From the IMG/VR virus record IMGVR_UViG_3300030329_000604, positions 1-29,402 of that record: DNA of 29,402 nucleotides; one strand, written 5' to 3'. The notes under the pieces are model-generated. The model ran no database searches, had not been told where the DNA came from, and saw only the letters and a program-made list of their open reading frames with translations. Positions 13,054 to 22,753 of the stretch are shown here, one piece after another. Position numbers and translations under genes: made by a program. Origin of the DNA: a virus. Numbering within the stretch: position 1 is the stretch's first letter; each line of letters starts with the position of its first letter.

Positions 13054-14040
13054 TTAAGTCCAAACAGATGTAGCAAATACACCGTCTGTTGCTACCGCAG
13101 TCTGAACACCCATAGCAAAGTTCATAACAATTCTAACATTGTCTGAACCGTCATACTGATATGTAGGTATAACTCTTGCTTCCGTCCAATCAGTTGCAAG
13201 GTTTGTTCCTACTACAAGGTTTTCAGGATATGTAGCAACGATAGTATCATTAAACATACCAGGGCAAACATAAATAGGAAATCCCATATAAGTCAAATTT
13301 GTAAAATCTCCTGCTGCACCTAATTGTTGGTATGTAGTTGCTGCTGCTAATTTTTGAGCATAAAGAGCGTAAGTTTTGTGATTCATATAAAATCCAAATC
13401 CTGGTTTAGATAAAATTCCTTGAACACTTGCAACAACTTTATCATAAACTGCTGCCAAATCATCTAAAATATCAGCAGTAGTGATTGCACCATCTAAATC
13501 TACTTCGTGAAAATCTTTCATAGCAGAAGCATCAGCACCTGTTTCATCTAAAGAACCATCATTAGATTGAAAACCAACACCAAAAGGTGATGATCCTTTC
13601 CAAATCATATTTTCAATATGCGCACCTGCTTTTGCAGCAACAGTAGATAATAAAAAGTCCTCAAACGTCCCTGGTAAATTTCCGTTTCTGTCCATATTTT
13701 CACCAACCCAGGTAGGGAAAAGTGTGCCTCGGCATACCTCTTGATTTACTTTCATATCAGCCAAAGTCAGAACTTGCTCAGTTAATGCTAAATTTGCAGG
13801 AGCATCACTTGTAGAAAAATCACAAGCTGCTGCTTGAACAGGATCAGAAATTCCTAAATTAGATATAACTGCTTTTGAATTTAAACCGTCTATTTGTCTT
13901 ACATATCCTTTTGCAATTGTGTCGGGTGACTTAACCGCAGCAGTTACATATGGTAAAGCCAATTTACCCGCATAGGTGTTATCAGTAACGGTTATATTAA
14001 ACTGATAATCTTTACTTAAATTATATTGATTGTTTGCCAT
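13054..14040 (-). CDS. Major capsid protein (HK97-fold type)
   Basis: 328 aa. Position (after protease and scaffold-like genes), length, and features such as the early LALPYVTAAVKSPDTIAKGY segment, an alpha-helical VYDKVVASVQGI region, GFYMNHKTYALYAQKL (a P-domain-type helix) and MGFPIYVCPGM fit a HK97-type major capsid subunit. No long cleaved delta domain is obvious, which agrees with a separate scaffold-like gene. It ends at an intrinsic terminator, as expected for a highly expressed gene. No alternative candidate in this window has a comparable profile. Confidence 0.8.
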   Translation of the reverse strand: MANNQYNLSKDYQFNITVTDNTYAGKLALPYVTAAVKSPDTIAKGYVRQIDGLNSKAVISNLGISDPVQAAACDFSTSDAPANLALTEQVLTLADMKVNQEVCRGTLFPTWVGENMDRNGNLPGTFEDFLLSTVAAKAGAHIENMIWKGSSPFGVGFQSNDGSLDETGADASAMKDFHEVDLDGAITTADILDDLAAVYDKVVASVQGILSKPGFGFYMNHKTYALYAQKLAAATTYQQLGAAGDFTNLTYMGFPIYVCPGMFNDTIVATYPENLVVGTNLATDWTEARVIPTYQYDGSDNVRIVMNFAMGVQTAVATDGVFATSVWT

Positions 14041-14048
14041 TTTTAAAA

Positions 14049-14723
14049 TTATTTATTGTTAATGTAATATGCTGCCCTCTCTTTAGTAGACAGTTTCTTT
14101 AAGTCAATAGTTGAACTAAAATGCTCTCCCTCAGGATTGTAATTAATACCCTCCGTAGCAGGTTCGCCACTTAATTCTACTATTTTACTTTTTAATTCTT
14201 CAATTTGTGTCATAAGTTCACCAATCACTTCATTAGACATTTCTGTCTTTTCTTCTTCAACTTCTTCTGATAATTCAGCAGATGCTTCTACTTTGTCAGC
14301 TTTTAGATCAGCTACGGCATCTTCAAGATTTTTAATTCTCTTTTCCATACCTGCCCAATCTGCAACATCAGCTTCATCGTGTCCTGGTTCGTGTTCCATT
14401 TCTTCTTTTGTTTCTTCTGACATTTCTTCTTCTGATGCTTCAACATCTTCTGCTTCCTTTTCTTCGCCTAAATCAAGAATTTCAGATGAATCACCTATTG
14501 TCATTTCATTGCCATTTTCCATTTTATAGTTTCCTGCGGATAATGCTTCTGCTTCGCCATCGTCACCAATAGCAAATACTTTAGACCCAATCATAAATTG
14601 CTCATCTTCTGTAGCAACTACACGACCATCATCTAATTTCATTTCAGCGTACATTTTTACGCTATAAGATTTAGCTTCGTTTTTCATTTTTATAAGATTT
14701 AAAATTTTTTCTAGTGTTCCCAT
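14049..14723 (-). CDS. Scaffold-like acidic coiled-coil protein
   Basis: 224 aa. Residues 1-75 form a small compact region (KDDGRVVATEDE-like turn and GNYKMENG), the middle (80-120) is extremely Glu-rich (EKEAEDVEASEEEMSEE), and 125-185 is coiled coil (EKRIKNLEDAVADLKADK, TQIEELKSKIVEL). The end (STIDLKKLSTKERAAYYINN) may touch the capsid. The gene lies between protease and capsid, the classic place for a scaffold. It is probably degraded by the XkdF protease after head assembly. A head-fibre or decoration role is less likely but not excluded. Confidence 0.65.
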   Translation of the reverse strand: MGTLEKILNLIKMKNEAKSYSVKMYAEMKLDDGRVVATEDEQFMIGSKVFAIGDDGEAEALSAGNYKMENGNEMTIGDSSEILDLGEEKEAEDVEASEEEMSEETKEEMEHEPGHDEADVADWAGMEKRIKNLEDAVADLKADKVEASAELSEEVEEEKTEMSNEVIGELMTQIEELKSKIVELSGEPATEGINYNPEGEHFSSTIDLKKLSTKERAAYYINNK

Positions 14724-14762
14724 AACATTAATAAATATAAAGGTGTTTAAATTGTTTACTTC
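14724..14762 (-). promoter_or_regulatory. Repeated leader before the scaffold-like gene
   Basis: On the minus strand the gap reads GTAAACAATTTAAACACC then TTTATATTTATTAATGTT and the ATG. About 31 of 40 bases match the leader before the protease gene (15764-15800). It may be a promoter (TATATTTA close to TAnnTTTG, giving a very short leader) or a translation-enhancing A/T leader. Confidence 0.45.
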
Positions 14763-14764
14763 TT

Positions 14765-15763
14765 TTAGCGTTTTACTGTTCTATTTTTGATAGCTGCACA
14801 GACTTTTGCAGCAGTTTCTTTGTTGCCATATTCTTTTATTTGGTCTCTCATACATTCGTCCCAAGAATACTTTAACATAGCTTTACGCTTTGCATAAGCA
14901 ACATATTCTAACATTTTGTATTTTCTTTTTCTTTTCTTTTTGCCTGATTTTGTATATAATTCTTCTTTCATTGTAGCGGAACTATGGTCAACACAAGGCA
15001 TGAATAATTTTGTGCCATCTACTGTATGAGGGTGTGAACCTGTGCAACCTTTAAACATTTCAGCATATATTTCAGCTTCCTCTTTTGTTCTAAATAATGG
15101 TTCACCATCTAAAGCACCTACAGGTTGTAATTCGTTTTGTAAGATAACGTCTTTAATTTTGCCTAATAATAATTCATCAGGACATTCATCGCAAACCTCA
15201 TCTAATATATCTACTTCCTTTGACGCTTCTATTAACTTGTCTGTGAAATATCCTTCAATGCTAAAACCTCTAACCTCTTTGTTTTTTATAGAATCCCAAA
15301 TTTCAGGATTGTTTTCTGCACTTACTTGCACAAACCACGTTCCGATGGGAAGATTCTTGAATCCGTACATCAAACTTTTGTCATATTTTTTATCTTCTTT
15401 AATCCAAGACTCTACGACAGTCAAGCCCTGTATTGGCTCTTTATGCTCAAGCGTGTGATTATTGTTGTTTAAACTAGCCATAAATAACTTCTGTGCTTGT
15501 TTAATAGTTTCTTTAGTAAAAAACACATCGTATTCTTCGTTAGTTTCTTTGTCTAGTCTTGGTATCTTTTTATCAGGAATAAGTATTGCACCTATTAACT
15601 GTTTCTTTTCTTCATCTACTTTAGCTAGACTTAAAAAGTCATTATTAAAGAATACAAAGTTTTCTTCTATTGCAGGAAATTTAACTACGCTGATTGCATC
15701 AACCCCGAAGTGGTCCGCAGTTTCATCTATAATTAATTCTATAAGTTTTTTCTTTTTTGCCAT
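14765..15763 (-). CDS. Prohead protease, XkdF-like serine protease
   Basis: 332 aa. Residues 50-180 contain the XkdF-type protease: H107 in TLEHKEPIQGLTVVESW and S168 in GFSIEGYF fit the His/Ser of the catalytic centre, with GTWFVQVSAEN between. It would process the scaffold and capsid during head maturation. After a linker with Cys and His (GCTGSHPHTVDG, 242-253) the C-terminal 40 residues (SWDECMRDQIKEYGNKETAAKVCAAIKNRT) form a small domain often attached to phage head proteases. Gene order protease, scaffold, capsid is standard. Confidence 0.85.
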   Translation of the reverse strand: MAKKKKLIELIIDETADHFGVDAISVVKFPAIEENFVFFNNDFLSLAKVDEEKKQLIGAILIPDKKIPRLDKETNEEYDVFFTKETIKQAQKLFMASLNNNNHTLEHKEPIQGLTVVESWIKEDKKYDKSLMYGFKNLPIGTWFVQVSAENNPEIWDSIKNKEVRGFSIEGYFTDKLIEASKEVDILDEVCDECPDELLLGKIKDVILQNELQPVGALDGEPLFRTKEEAEIYAEMFKGCTGSHPHTVDGTKLFMPCVDHSSATMKEELYTKSGKKKRKRKYKMLEYVAYAKRKAMLKYSWDECMRDQIKEYGNKETAAKVCAAIKNRTVKR

Positions 15764-15795
15764 AACACTAATAAATATAAAAGTTTGATTTTTGT
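15764..15795 (-). promoter_or_regulatory. Repeated leader before the protease gene
   Basis: Minus-strand text is GTAAACAAAAATCAAACTT then TTATATTTATTAGTGTT and the ATG. A TTG sits 19 bases before TATATTTA, near the -33/-7 spacing of Bacteroidetes promoters. Close match to the leader at 14724-14762, and partial match to those at 12298-12341 and 24535-24568. Confidence 0.45.
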
Positions 15796-17427
15796 TTACA
15801 ATGTAGCTTGTGTGTCTAATTCTTGTTGTAATGCTTGTGCGTTACTTATATCATTTTCTACTACAAATGCTTGTACTGTTGTATCGCCGCCTACTGTAGG
15901 TTGTTCTACATTTTCCATATTAGGTACTAAAGGACCCATTCCACCTGCTGCTGCAGGAGATGGTGTAGGCATAGAAACATTATCATCACCACCGCCACCG
16001 CCACCACCACCAGGCACTTTAGCAAATACAGCTTTCGCTTGTGCAATACCTGCTAATACAGTTGCAACACCTGAAAAGATAGCACCTAGATTGGCAGGGA
16101 ATGGTACACCTGCACCTGCTGCAATAGCACCTGAAATACCTCTTGCAGTATCAATTAGTATTCCTGCTAATGCTGCTGCTTTTGCTGTCGCTGTTCCTTC
16201 ACCTGCTAATTGTGATACTGAAGATAATATATCTTGCCCTGAACTAACAATCATTGCTCTACTAGCATCTTCCCTTGCTTGTTGTATTGCTAATAAATCT
16301 GCTGCTTTTTGATCTTCTATTGCTTTTAATGCGTCTGCTTGTGCTTGTGCATCTTCTAATTCTTTATCTCTAGCTGCCTGTTCATCAGCTAACCTTTGGT
16401 TTTCAGCATCTATCCTTGCTTGTTCTTCATCTGCTTGTTCTTGTTCTAAAGCCCTTAGGTTTGTTAATTGTTCAGACTTTTGTCCTGTGATTCTTTCTTC
16501 TAAATCAATTAATTCTGTTTTAGCATTTATTAAAGCAACCTGCAAATCTATATTGCCTTGATTTTGGTCTGCTTCCATTTGTGCCAATTCAACTTTCCTT
16601 TGTGCTAATGCTTGTTCTTCTGCAAATTGTTCATCTAAAATTCTACCTAATTCTTCATTAGCTGCAATACGTTCTTCAAAAGTTAAGCTAATATCATCTC
16701 TAATTTGCCTTTGTAATTCTGCATCTTTTTGGTACGCTAATTGTAACTGCCTTTGGTTTGCTTCTGCTAACTTAACTTCATTCCTTAACGCTACTAATGC
16801 TTGTGCATATTTATTAGCTTCTGTAACAGTATCAACTAATTCATTTTTAGTTTTTACAAGTTTATCTACAAATTCATTCTGTTCTACTTCTGTCATTCCT
16901 GTAGCTAGTTGTATAAAACCTGTTTTAGCATCACTTAAACTTTCTTTAAGCAAATCCATATCCCTTGTAAATACACCCTTAATAACACCACCCAAAGCAC
17001 CAAAAGAATCTATTAAACCTTGCATTCTATCTACTAGGTTTTGCTTTATTGATTGCCATAAATCAGCTATAGCTTGTTTAGGGTCAGTAAATGCACCTGT
17101 CATCTTTTGACCTACTTCAATAGCTGCCTGTATTACTTTTTGAAATACCGCATTTACAGTTTCTGTAGCTATGCTTAAATTATCCATAACCACCTGATTT
17201 TGACTTAACATTTCTTTTAAGTCCATAAAAGCATTTAAGATAATACCTATTCCCATAGCTTTGAATGCTAAATTAACTGCACTAATACCGCCTTTCATTT
17301 TATCAAAACTAGATTTTGAATTAGCAGCAGCTTGGTTAGTTTTTTGTACGCCTTGCTTTAATTCATCAACCTTTTCTATTGCTTCATCTGCATCTGCTAT
17401 TAATTTGACTTTAAATTCTTTTGCCAT
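15796..17427 (-). CDS. Tail tape-measure protein
   Basis: 543 aa. It begins with a KVKLIADADEAIEKVDEL helix and a hydrophobic IGIILNAFMDL stretch; 200-390 is a long coiled coil rich in Gln, Ala and Glu (AEEQALAQRKVELAQMEADQ); residues 395-460 are hydrophobic (ISGAIAAGAGVPFPANLG), and a poly-Gly run follows near 470-477. These are usual tape-measure traits. The protein sets the tail length; at about 0.15 nm per residue this gives a tail of about 80 nm. It lies after the large tail genes and before the protease gene. The antisense strand also has a long open frame, which I treat as an artefact of Ala/Gly-rich codons. Confidence 0.8.
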   Translation of the reverse strand: MAKEFKVKLIADADEAIEKVDELKQGVQKTNQAAANSKSSFDKMKGGISAVNLAFKAMGIGIILNAFMDLKEMLSQNQVVMDNLSIATETVNAVFQKVIQAAIEVGQKMTGAFTDPKQAIADLWQSIKQNLVDRMQGLIDSFGALGGVIKGVFTRDMDLLKESLSDAKTGFIQLATGMTEVEQNEFVDKLVKTKNELVDTVTEANKYAQALVALRNEVKLAEANQRQLQLAYQKDAELQRQIRDDISLTFEERIAANEELGRILDEQFAEEQALAQRKVELAQMEADQNQGNIDLQVALINAKTELIDLEERITGQKSEQLTNLRALEQEQADEEQARIDAENQRLADEQAARDKELEDAQAQADALKAIEDQKAADLLAIQQAREDASRAMIVSSGQDILSSVSQLAGEGTATAKAAALAGILIDTARGISGAIAAGAGVPFPANLGAIFSGVATVLAGIAQAKAVFAKVPGGGGGGGGDDNVSMPTPSPAAAGGMGPLVPNMENVEQPTVGGDTTVQAFVVENDISNAQALQQELDTQATL

Positions 17428-17432
17428 ATTAT

Positions 17433-17606
17433 TTATCTAAAAAGTATTCTTATTATTTGTTTAAACATTCTTCTAAAACTTGAATGGTATTCTTCCATAC
17501 CATAAGCAAAGTCTAATTCTTTTTCTTTGTATTCTACTAACTGCAAATGGTCAATAGAAGGTATTATAACCTTTGCTACATTTTCTATATATTTTTTTAA
17601 TTCCAT
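17433..17606 (-). CDS. Hypothetical small protein, 57 aa, between tail protein and tape measure
   Basis: The ATG at 17606-17604 (MELKKYIENVAKV) overlaps the end of the 1227-aa gene by 10 bases. A longer frame to 17675 is open but reads antisense-free only through the big gene's 3' end, so the internal ATG is preferred. The protein is helical, with a basic C-terminus (SSFRRMFKQIIRILFR) that could be amphipathic. Its position just before the tape-measure gene would suit a tail-assembly accessory. No family recognised. Confidence 0.6.
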   Translation of the reverse strand: MELKKYIENVAKVIIPSIDHLQLVEYKEKELDFAYGMEEYHSSFRRMFKQIIRILFR

Positions 17607-20600
17607 ATTAAATAATTTCCATCTTGTAATGTGATTTGTCTGTAATCTTGGTACAACGCCCAATTTTCCTGCCAACCACGTTTCATATTAAATACTTGAT
17701 TAACATCCATATCTACTGATAATTGCCATACCCTATTAGTATCTGATTGACTATCATCTAAACCAAAAGTAATTGCATTGTCCACGACAGATATATATAA
17801 TGTACATACAGAAATTGAACCTGATTCTTTAATAGCAAATTCAGGTGTACCACCTGCCGTACCTAATTGTTCTATTTGATATTGTTTTTTAAACGCCGTA
17901 TAATATGCAAAACCTTCTGTGTGTCCTATTGGATAACTTGAGTTAGTACTACTAACTACAGTAGCTATACCTTTTACTCTAATTATTATATTTGAATTAT
18001 CAGGCACAATTAACTTATTAGATTTACTATCACCCTCTGGGTAAGCAAAACCCCTTGTGTTACCTAATGTAAAACCTGATAATACCATTTTATGAGATTC
18101 ACCACTTATCTGCGGAAACTCTTTTATTTTAGTACTATACTTAATAACTAAATCGTTACCATATAAAGGCATCAAAGAATTAGCATATTTAGTTCTATTT
18201 GTACCAATCACCATTGGGTAATTTAAACCTTCTATTTTACCTGTTATAATGCTTTTTAAATTATTAGATGTAAAACCTCTAGGTGCTATAATGTTTTTCA
18301 TAGGTACAGATAGACTACCTGTTGCATAAGCACAAGTACCTAACCCTATTAAATCAGAAGCAAGACCACCATCATTTACAAAGGCATTAAATGTTCCACC
18401 AACACATTCGCAGCACTCCGAAGTAGTAGCTAAAGATGTGGGTATATTAATAGCACAATCAGGATCATTATCAGGACACCAAAGATAAATATCATTAAAT
18501 ACATTTTGTGCAGCAGGATTATCAGCAACTACATAATTACAATCAACACAACTTCCTGCATAAATATCTATAGACTTTAATAAAGTAACTTTAGTTGATG
18601 CTTTGCTGCCAACTTGATAATTAGATATATTTAATACACGCCAATATGAATCCTTAATAAAAATTTCATCATTAAACTTAAAGTTAAATATGTCAACTTC
18701 ATTTAAGTTTAAATAGCATTCCATAATTCTACCTTCATCAGTATATATTTGATTAAGGTATTGCGACCAATATGTAAAATACAAGCTATTGTAGCTAATT
18801 GTACTATTGTTATTTATTCCTGAATTAAATACAGATAGTTCAGGTACAACAGGCGGTGCTTGATTCCAATACAAAGACTTTGTTCCATTAGATAATGATG
18901 CAAGGCCTGTAGTTGCACTAGCAGTTAAATCGTATGGTGTGCATAATGGGTAAGTTGTAAAAGAATGTGCAGTCCAAGTTCCAAACATAAACTCAGGATC
19001 TAAATTTCCTGAATATGTCCATTGATGCATATGTATTGTAGCAGCAGTAGACCCTGTTGTGCTTGATGTTCCTAGTATTGGTGTAGGAATACCACTATAA
19101 TAGAATAATTTTGGCTTTGTAGTAGCTAATTCATTTTCGTAACCTGTTTCTACTTTCTTATAAGAATACTCATATTGTACCGCCATATTACCTAAATTGG
19201 TAGGTATAGAATCATCATTACTTGCAAAAACCTTTTGATTTATATATGGTGCAAATACAGGACTGTTTTTCATTTCACCTGCTGCAAACTCATTGTTTGT
19301 ATCTCTTATGTTTATATTACCGTATACATTTTTGTCTGGCAATTCTTCCTTAATAGACTTATTCATTAAATCATCATCTTCTAAATCAGTAAAGACAATC
19401 TGTCTTTTTTGTATTGAAGTAGTATCTTTAACTATAATTTCTTTGTCTAAATCTAATTTATCAGTCCAATACTTTTGCCCACCTGCTGCTAAATAAGTAT
19501 CATAGGTTTCTATAATTAAATTATTTTGATCGTCAGGATCAGGCACAATTACCAAATTAAACCGTTCTATTATGTCTTTTAAAAACGCTTTCTGTGTTAA
19601 TTTATCATCAATGCAAAAAGGCACATTAACTGTCTGTCCATATATATTACTATCGTAGCCATCCCAAGAGCAACTTATTTCATTATACAAACCTGCAAAT
19701 ATAAAATTCTCAGAAGAACACGCACCTGTATTATCTGAAAAGTCTATACATTGTGCAGCACCTAATTTAACAAAACCCTCTTGACTTTCATCTACTTTTC
19801 TAAGCATTGAAAATTTTACCTGTATTGATACTGTTTGGTTTAGTTGAACACCACCATATATATTATCACCAATTAAACTTATTTCATCATCAAAATAAAA
19901 GGCACTATTTTGCCCCATAGCATATTGTTCTGAAAAATTTATATCATCATCCCAATACTGTAAAACATTTCCTGATGTATCTACTAACCTGTAATGTATT
20001 CTAAAAGAATTATTTTCAGGGTCGCCACAACCACAATTATCGCAGTTACCCTCATCAACAGCAGCAAAGTTTCTTATTTCAGCAACATACCTAACTCTTA
20101 ATGCTAATTGATTGTGGTCTGTTTTAGTAAATGTTTGTGTAGTAGTATTCCATAAACTATAAGGGTCATAAGGCGTTGTGTAACCTGTAGTCGGTGAAGT
20201 GGTATCAGCAGTGAAAGTCATCCAATCCGTACCATTCCATACGTTAGTTTGTGGGTTACCTGTATTACAAGGTGAAAAGTTTTGCCCTGCTGCCATTACA
20301 AATTGTGCAAAGTATTGTTGACTGCTTCCAACTATCATAGCACCTGTAGCTTGTCCTGGCGTATTAATTATTGTAGGACATGGATTCTGTGTATGATTTC
20401 CTGTAGTCATAAATAGCTTACAGAAATAACCACCATCGGCAGATGTTTTATCAATAAATGTAGATGTATAACTAAAACCTGCTTTAGCTAAAATTAGTTT
20501 AAATAATGCCTTTAATTGTATAGCAGGTCTAAATTGTGTAATAGGTACAGTATAGTACATTAACGGCACATCACCTTCTTCTAAATTTTCTGGGTCAAAA

Positions 20601-21280
20601 GCATCTAATTCTGCTTGTGTTAGGTTTAAGTATTGCCCTGTGTTTTCGCCTAAATAATAAAACTTAGGCACAGTAATAGACATAGGATAGACTACTTTTT
20701 GAACTTGACCATCTGCATCTTGTATAGAAGCACCTTGTGAACCATCAGCATTTACAGAATAAAAGTCAGTAGCTGAACCATCCCAAGATTTAGCTAAGTT
20801 AGAAGCGTTATAAGTGTGATTAAGTTGTGTGTCATAAGAAGGTACGCCATTTGCATCTTCTTTTCTAAAAACATCTCTAAGTAAATTGTTTCCAATTATA
20901 TTAAATAAGTCAGCAGCACTAGACATTAACACTACTTCATAATATCCGCCTTTTTGGTATACTGACCTTAATTGTAAAACACCTTCAAATTGTGGCACAG
21001 TTCCTACATATAACGTAGCGTTAAACCTTTTACGGGTATTGAATATAAGACTAGCTAAATTAACATCATACCAATTTTGAAAAAACTCGTTATTTGCTTT
21101 TGTAAATGGTAACTTGAAAGTTTGGCTGTAATTGGCTTTCCTTTTTTCAGGTTCTCTAATATCTGCGAATTGGTAATTTAAGCTGATATTAGGTGCTTCT
21201 TGTAAGTCTAATTCAAATGTTGCATCAAGTGTGTCTGTGCTTTGTTTTTTCCTATATGCTACTAACCTTATTTTTGACAT
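17597..21280 (-). CDS. Large tail protein, baseplate or tip component, 1227 aa
   Basis: 1227 aa. The N-terminal 120 residues (FELDLQEAPNISLNYQFADI, then SQTFKLPFTKANNEFFQNWY) look like the conserved start of large tail proteins of Bacteroidetes phages. The rest is predicted beta-rich, with Thr/Ser/Asn-rich segments. Several Cys groups occur: CDNCGC near 413-419, CVDC near 912 and CCEC near 956, perhaps metal sites or disulfides. The last 230 residues (HTEGFAYYTAFKKQYQIEQL) may be a receptor-binding part. The gene lies just before the tape-measure region, so a distal-tail/hub role is likely; exact position in the tail is not certain. Start TAATG overlaps the preceding stop by one base. Confidence 0.65.
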   Translation of the reverse strand: MSKIRLVAYRKKQSTDTLDATFELDLQEAPNISLNYQFADIREPEKRKANYSQTFKLPFTKANNEFFQNWYDVNLASLIFNTRKRFNATLYVGTVPQFEGVLQLRSVYQKGGYYEVVLMSSAADLFNIIGNNLLRDVFRKEDANGVPSYDTQLNHTYNASNLAKSWDGSATDFYSVNADGSQGASIQDADGQVQKVVYPMSITVPKFYYLGENTGQYLNLTQAELDAFDPENLEEGDVPLMYYTVPITQFRPAIQLKALFKLILAKAGFSYTSTFIDKTSADGGYFCKLFMTTGNHTQNPCPTIINTPGQATGAMIVGSSQQYFAQFVMAAGQNFSPCNTGNPQTNVWNGTDWMTFTADTTSPTTGYTTPYDPYSLWNTTTQTFTKTDHNQLALRVRYVAEIRNFAAVDEGNCDNCGCGDPENNSFRIHYRLVDTSGNVLQYWDDDINFSEQYAMGQNSAFYFDDEISLIGDNIYGGVQLNQTVSIQVKFSMLRKVDESQEGFVKLGAAQCIDFSDNTGACSSENFIFAGLYNEISCSWDGYDSNIYGQTVNVPFCIDDKLTQKAFLKDIIERFNLVIVPDPDDQNNLIIETYDTYLAAGGQKYWTDKLDLDKEIIVKDTTSIQKRQIVFTDLEDDDLMNKSIKEELPDKNVYGNINIRDTNNEFAAGEMKNSPVFAPYINQKVFASNDDSIPTNLGNMAVQYEYSYKKVETGYENELATTKPKLFYYSGIPTPILGTSSTTGSTAATIHMHQWTYSGNLDPEFMFGTWTAHSFTTYPLCTPYDLTASATTGLASLSNGTKSLYWNQAPPVVPELSVFNSGINNNSTISYNSLYFTYWSQYLNQIYTDEGRIMECYLNLNEVDIFNFKFNDEIFIKDSYWRVLNISNYQVGSKASTKVTLLKSIDIYAGSCVDCNYVVADNPAAQNVFNDIYLWCPDNDPDCAINIPTSLATTSECCECVGGTFNAFVNDGGLASDLIGLGTCAYATGSLSVPMKNIIAPRGFTSNNLKSIITGKIEGLNYPMVIGTNRTKYANSLMPLYGNDLVIKYSTKIKEFPQISGESHKMVLSGFTLGNTRGFAYPEGDSKSNKLIVPDNSNIIIRVKGIATVVSSTNSSYPIGHTEGFAYYTAFKKQYQIEQLGTAGGTPEFAIKESGSISVCTLYISVVDNAITFGLDDSQSDTNRVWQLSVDMDVNQVFNMKRGWQENWALYQDYRQITLQDGNYLIWN

Positions 21281-22749
21281 TATGAATTGGTATTAAGTGG
21301 ATTAGCGTATTCTATTTTAATACTATATCTTATTTTAACACCATCATTAGCTACTGTTTTTCTAATAAAAGTACTATCAGTAACCATTACAGGTTGTGTA
21401 AATTCTGTATCACTATTTTCTAAAATTATTACATTAGTAGATTTAATTAGGTTTTCTATAAGTATTGTATCATCTTCTTCTAACCAATCTGTGTTTAATG
21501 TTTCTTCTAGCATAGCTGTAGTTTGGCGTGTATTTTTACCTCTATCAGAATTTGTATATGTGTAAACGCTATCGTTAAATTCACCTAATAAAGTGGAAAA
21601 AGTATTGCGTTCTACTTTTACTGTTTGTGTTGATTTTTTGTTAAAATTAAAATAATCATAGCAACCTAAACTATTACGCCACGCTAATCTTCTTGTTTTA
21701 TAACCTTTACAACTAGCATCTTGTTTAACAAACTTGTATGTTTTACTAACAATTAGTTCTGAGGGTGCAGTTCTAATCCCTGTAACCTTATAATACGCCC
21801 AACCTGAATTGTTTGAAGGTCTTTGTAAATTTGTGCCACCATTATCATAAGCTTCAAGGTTACCTGGGCCGCAGCCAAAATATATAATTCTTTCACTATC
21901 AGTACTGACAGTTGAAGGTGCTTCTCCACCATTAGCAGTTGAATTAGCTATATTAGTAGTATTTATTGCACTATCTGATGAATCGTAGTATGTTATTCTC
22001 ATAGTGTCTAACTCTGTTTGAAAATTTGTTCTATCATTCAAAAAAGCAATAGTATGAAAATTGTTGTCTTGCACCTTTTGTTCTATAACACCTGTTTCTG
22101 ATTCATATTTAGCATCACTTAAAAATAAATCAGTTGATCCATTCATTTTATATTTGTCAAATGCGCTGCTTGATTGAATATATTGAGTATCACTATCCCT
22201 TGCAGTTTGTAACGGAAGTGAAGCTGCCATATACCACCAATCATCTGTTATAGCACCTGTTTCAACATCTGCGGGTGATGATGATACAGAAGATGAATAA
22301 TTTTGGTAACCCCTTACTCTACAACCTAATATCTGCGTTTTAGTAGTTGTTCCATCACCATAGACTTGAGTTTTATCTCCATTTTCACTAAAAATCTTAT
22401 CATTGTCATTAGCACCTACAAAGTGAATAGTTTTATTTGTTGTAACATTTTGGTCATATAAAGTATCAACTAATAAGCTATTTATAATATCTCTTAAATC
22501 AAAAAATGCCCTTGCATAATTATTTGTTAAGTCTGCAGAATATCCGTTCCGTCTTTGTTTTATTTTAGCTACTAAATTTGTTGCAGTTGTAGCTTGTCCT
22601 GAATAAACCTCTAACACTAATTTATAATAAAAAAATGATGCTATTGATGCGTTTTGATATAACATATAACCAATAACAGGATTCCAATTTGTTATTACAG
22701 GTAACTTGTCCGATGAATTTATTGGTTTTTGTGCAAATGATAATGCCAT
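21280..22749 (-). CDS. Structural tail protein, 489 aa
   Basis: 489 aa. It starts MALSFAQKPINSSDKLPVIT and contains the SKTYKFVKQDASCKGYKTRR and LAWRNSLGCYDYFNF segments that I recall from uncharacterised tail proteins of Bacteroidetes phages. Predicted mostly beta with Ser/Thr-rich loops. The placement after the neck protein and directly upstream of the 1227-aa gene fits a tail-tip or baseplate protein. No catalytic motif is visible. It is probably part of the adsorption apparatus, but that is from context. Confidence 0.55.
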   Translation of the reverse strand: MALSFAQKPINSSDKLPVITNWNPVIGYMLYQNASIASFFYYKLVLEVYSGQATTATNLVAKIKQRRNGYSADLTNNYARAFFDLRDIINSLLVDTLYDQNVTTNKTIHFVGANDNDKIFSENGDKTQVYGDGTTTKTQILGCRVRGYQNYSSSVSSSPADVETGAITDDWWYMAASLPLQTARDSDTQYIQSSSAFDKYKMNGSTDLFLSDAKYESETGVIEQKVQDNNFHTIAFLNDRTNFQTELDTMRITYYDSSDSAINTTNIANSTANGGEAPSTVSTDSERIIYFGCGPGNLEAYDNGGTNLQRPSNNSGWAYYKVTGIRTAPSELIVSKTYKFVKQDASCKGYKTRRLAWRNSLGCYDYFNFNKKSTQTVKVERNTFSTLLGEFNDSVYTYTNSDRGKNTRQTTAMLEETLNTDWLEEDDTILIENLIKSTNVIILENSDTEFTQPVMVTDSTFIRKTVANDGVKIRYSIKIEYANPLNTNS

Positions 22750-22753
22750 AATT

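Noticed and set aside
15042-15458. Plus-strand open frame of 138 aa
   Set aside because: Fully antisense to the XkdF protease gene, no promoter, Ser-rich shadow composition.
15785-16312. Plus-strand open frame of 175 aa
   Set aside because: Lies antisense to the Ala/Gly/Gln-rich tape-measure gene; low complexity (Pro and Ala runs) is the mirror of that composition.
17433-17675. Longer 80-aa version of the small gene before the tape measure
   Set aside because: The added residues are an out-of-frame reading of the 1227-aa gene; the internal ATG at 17606 gives the normal short overlap.
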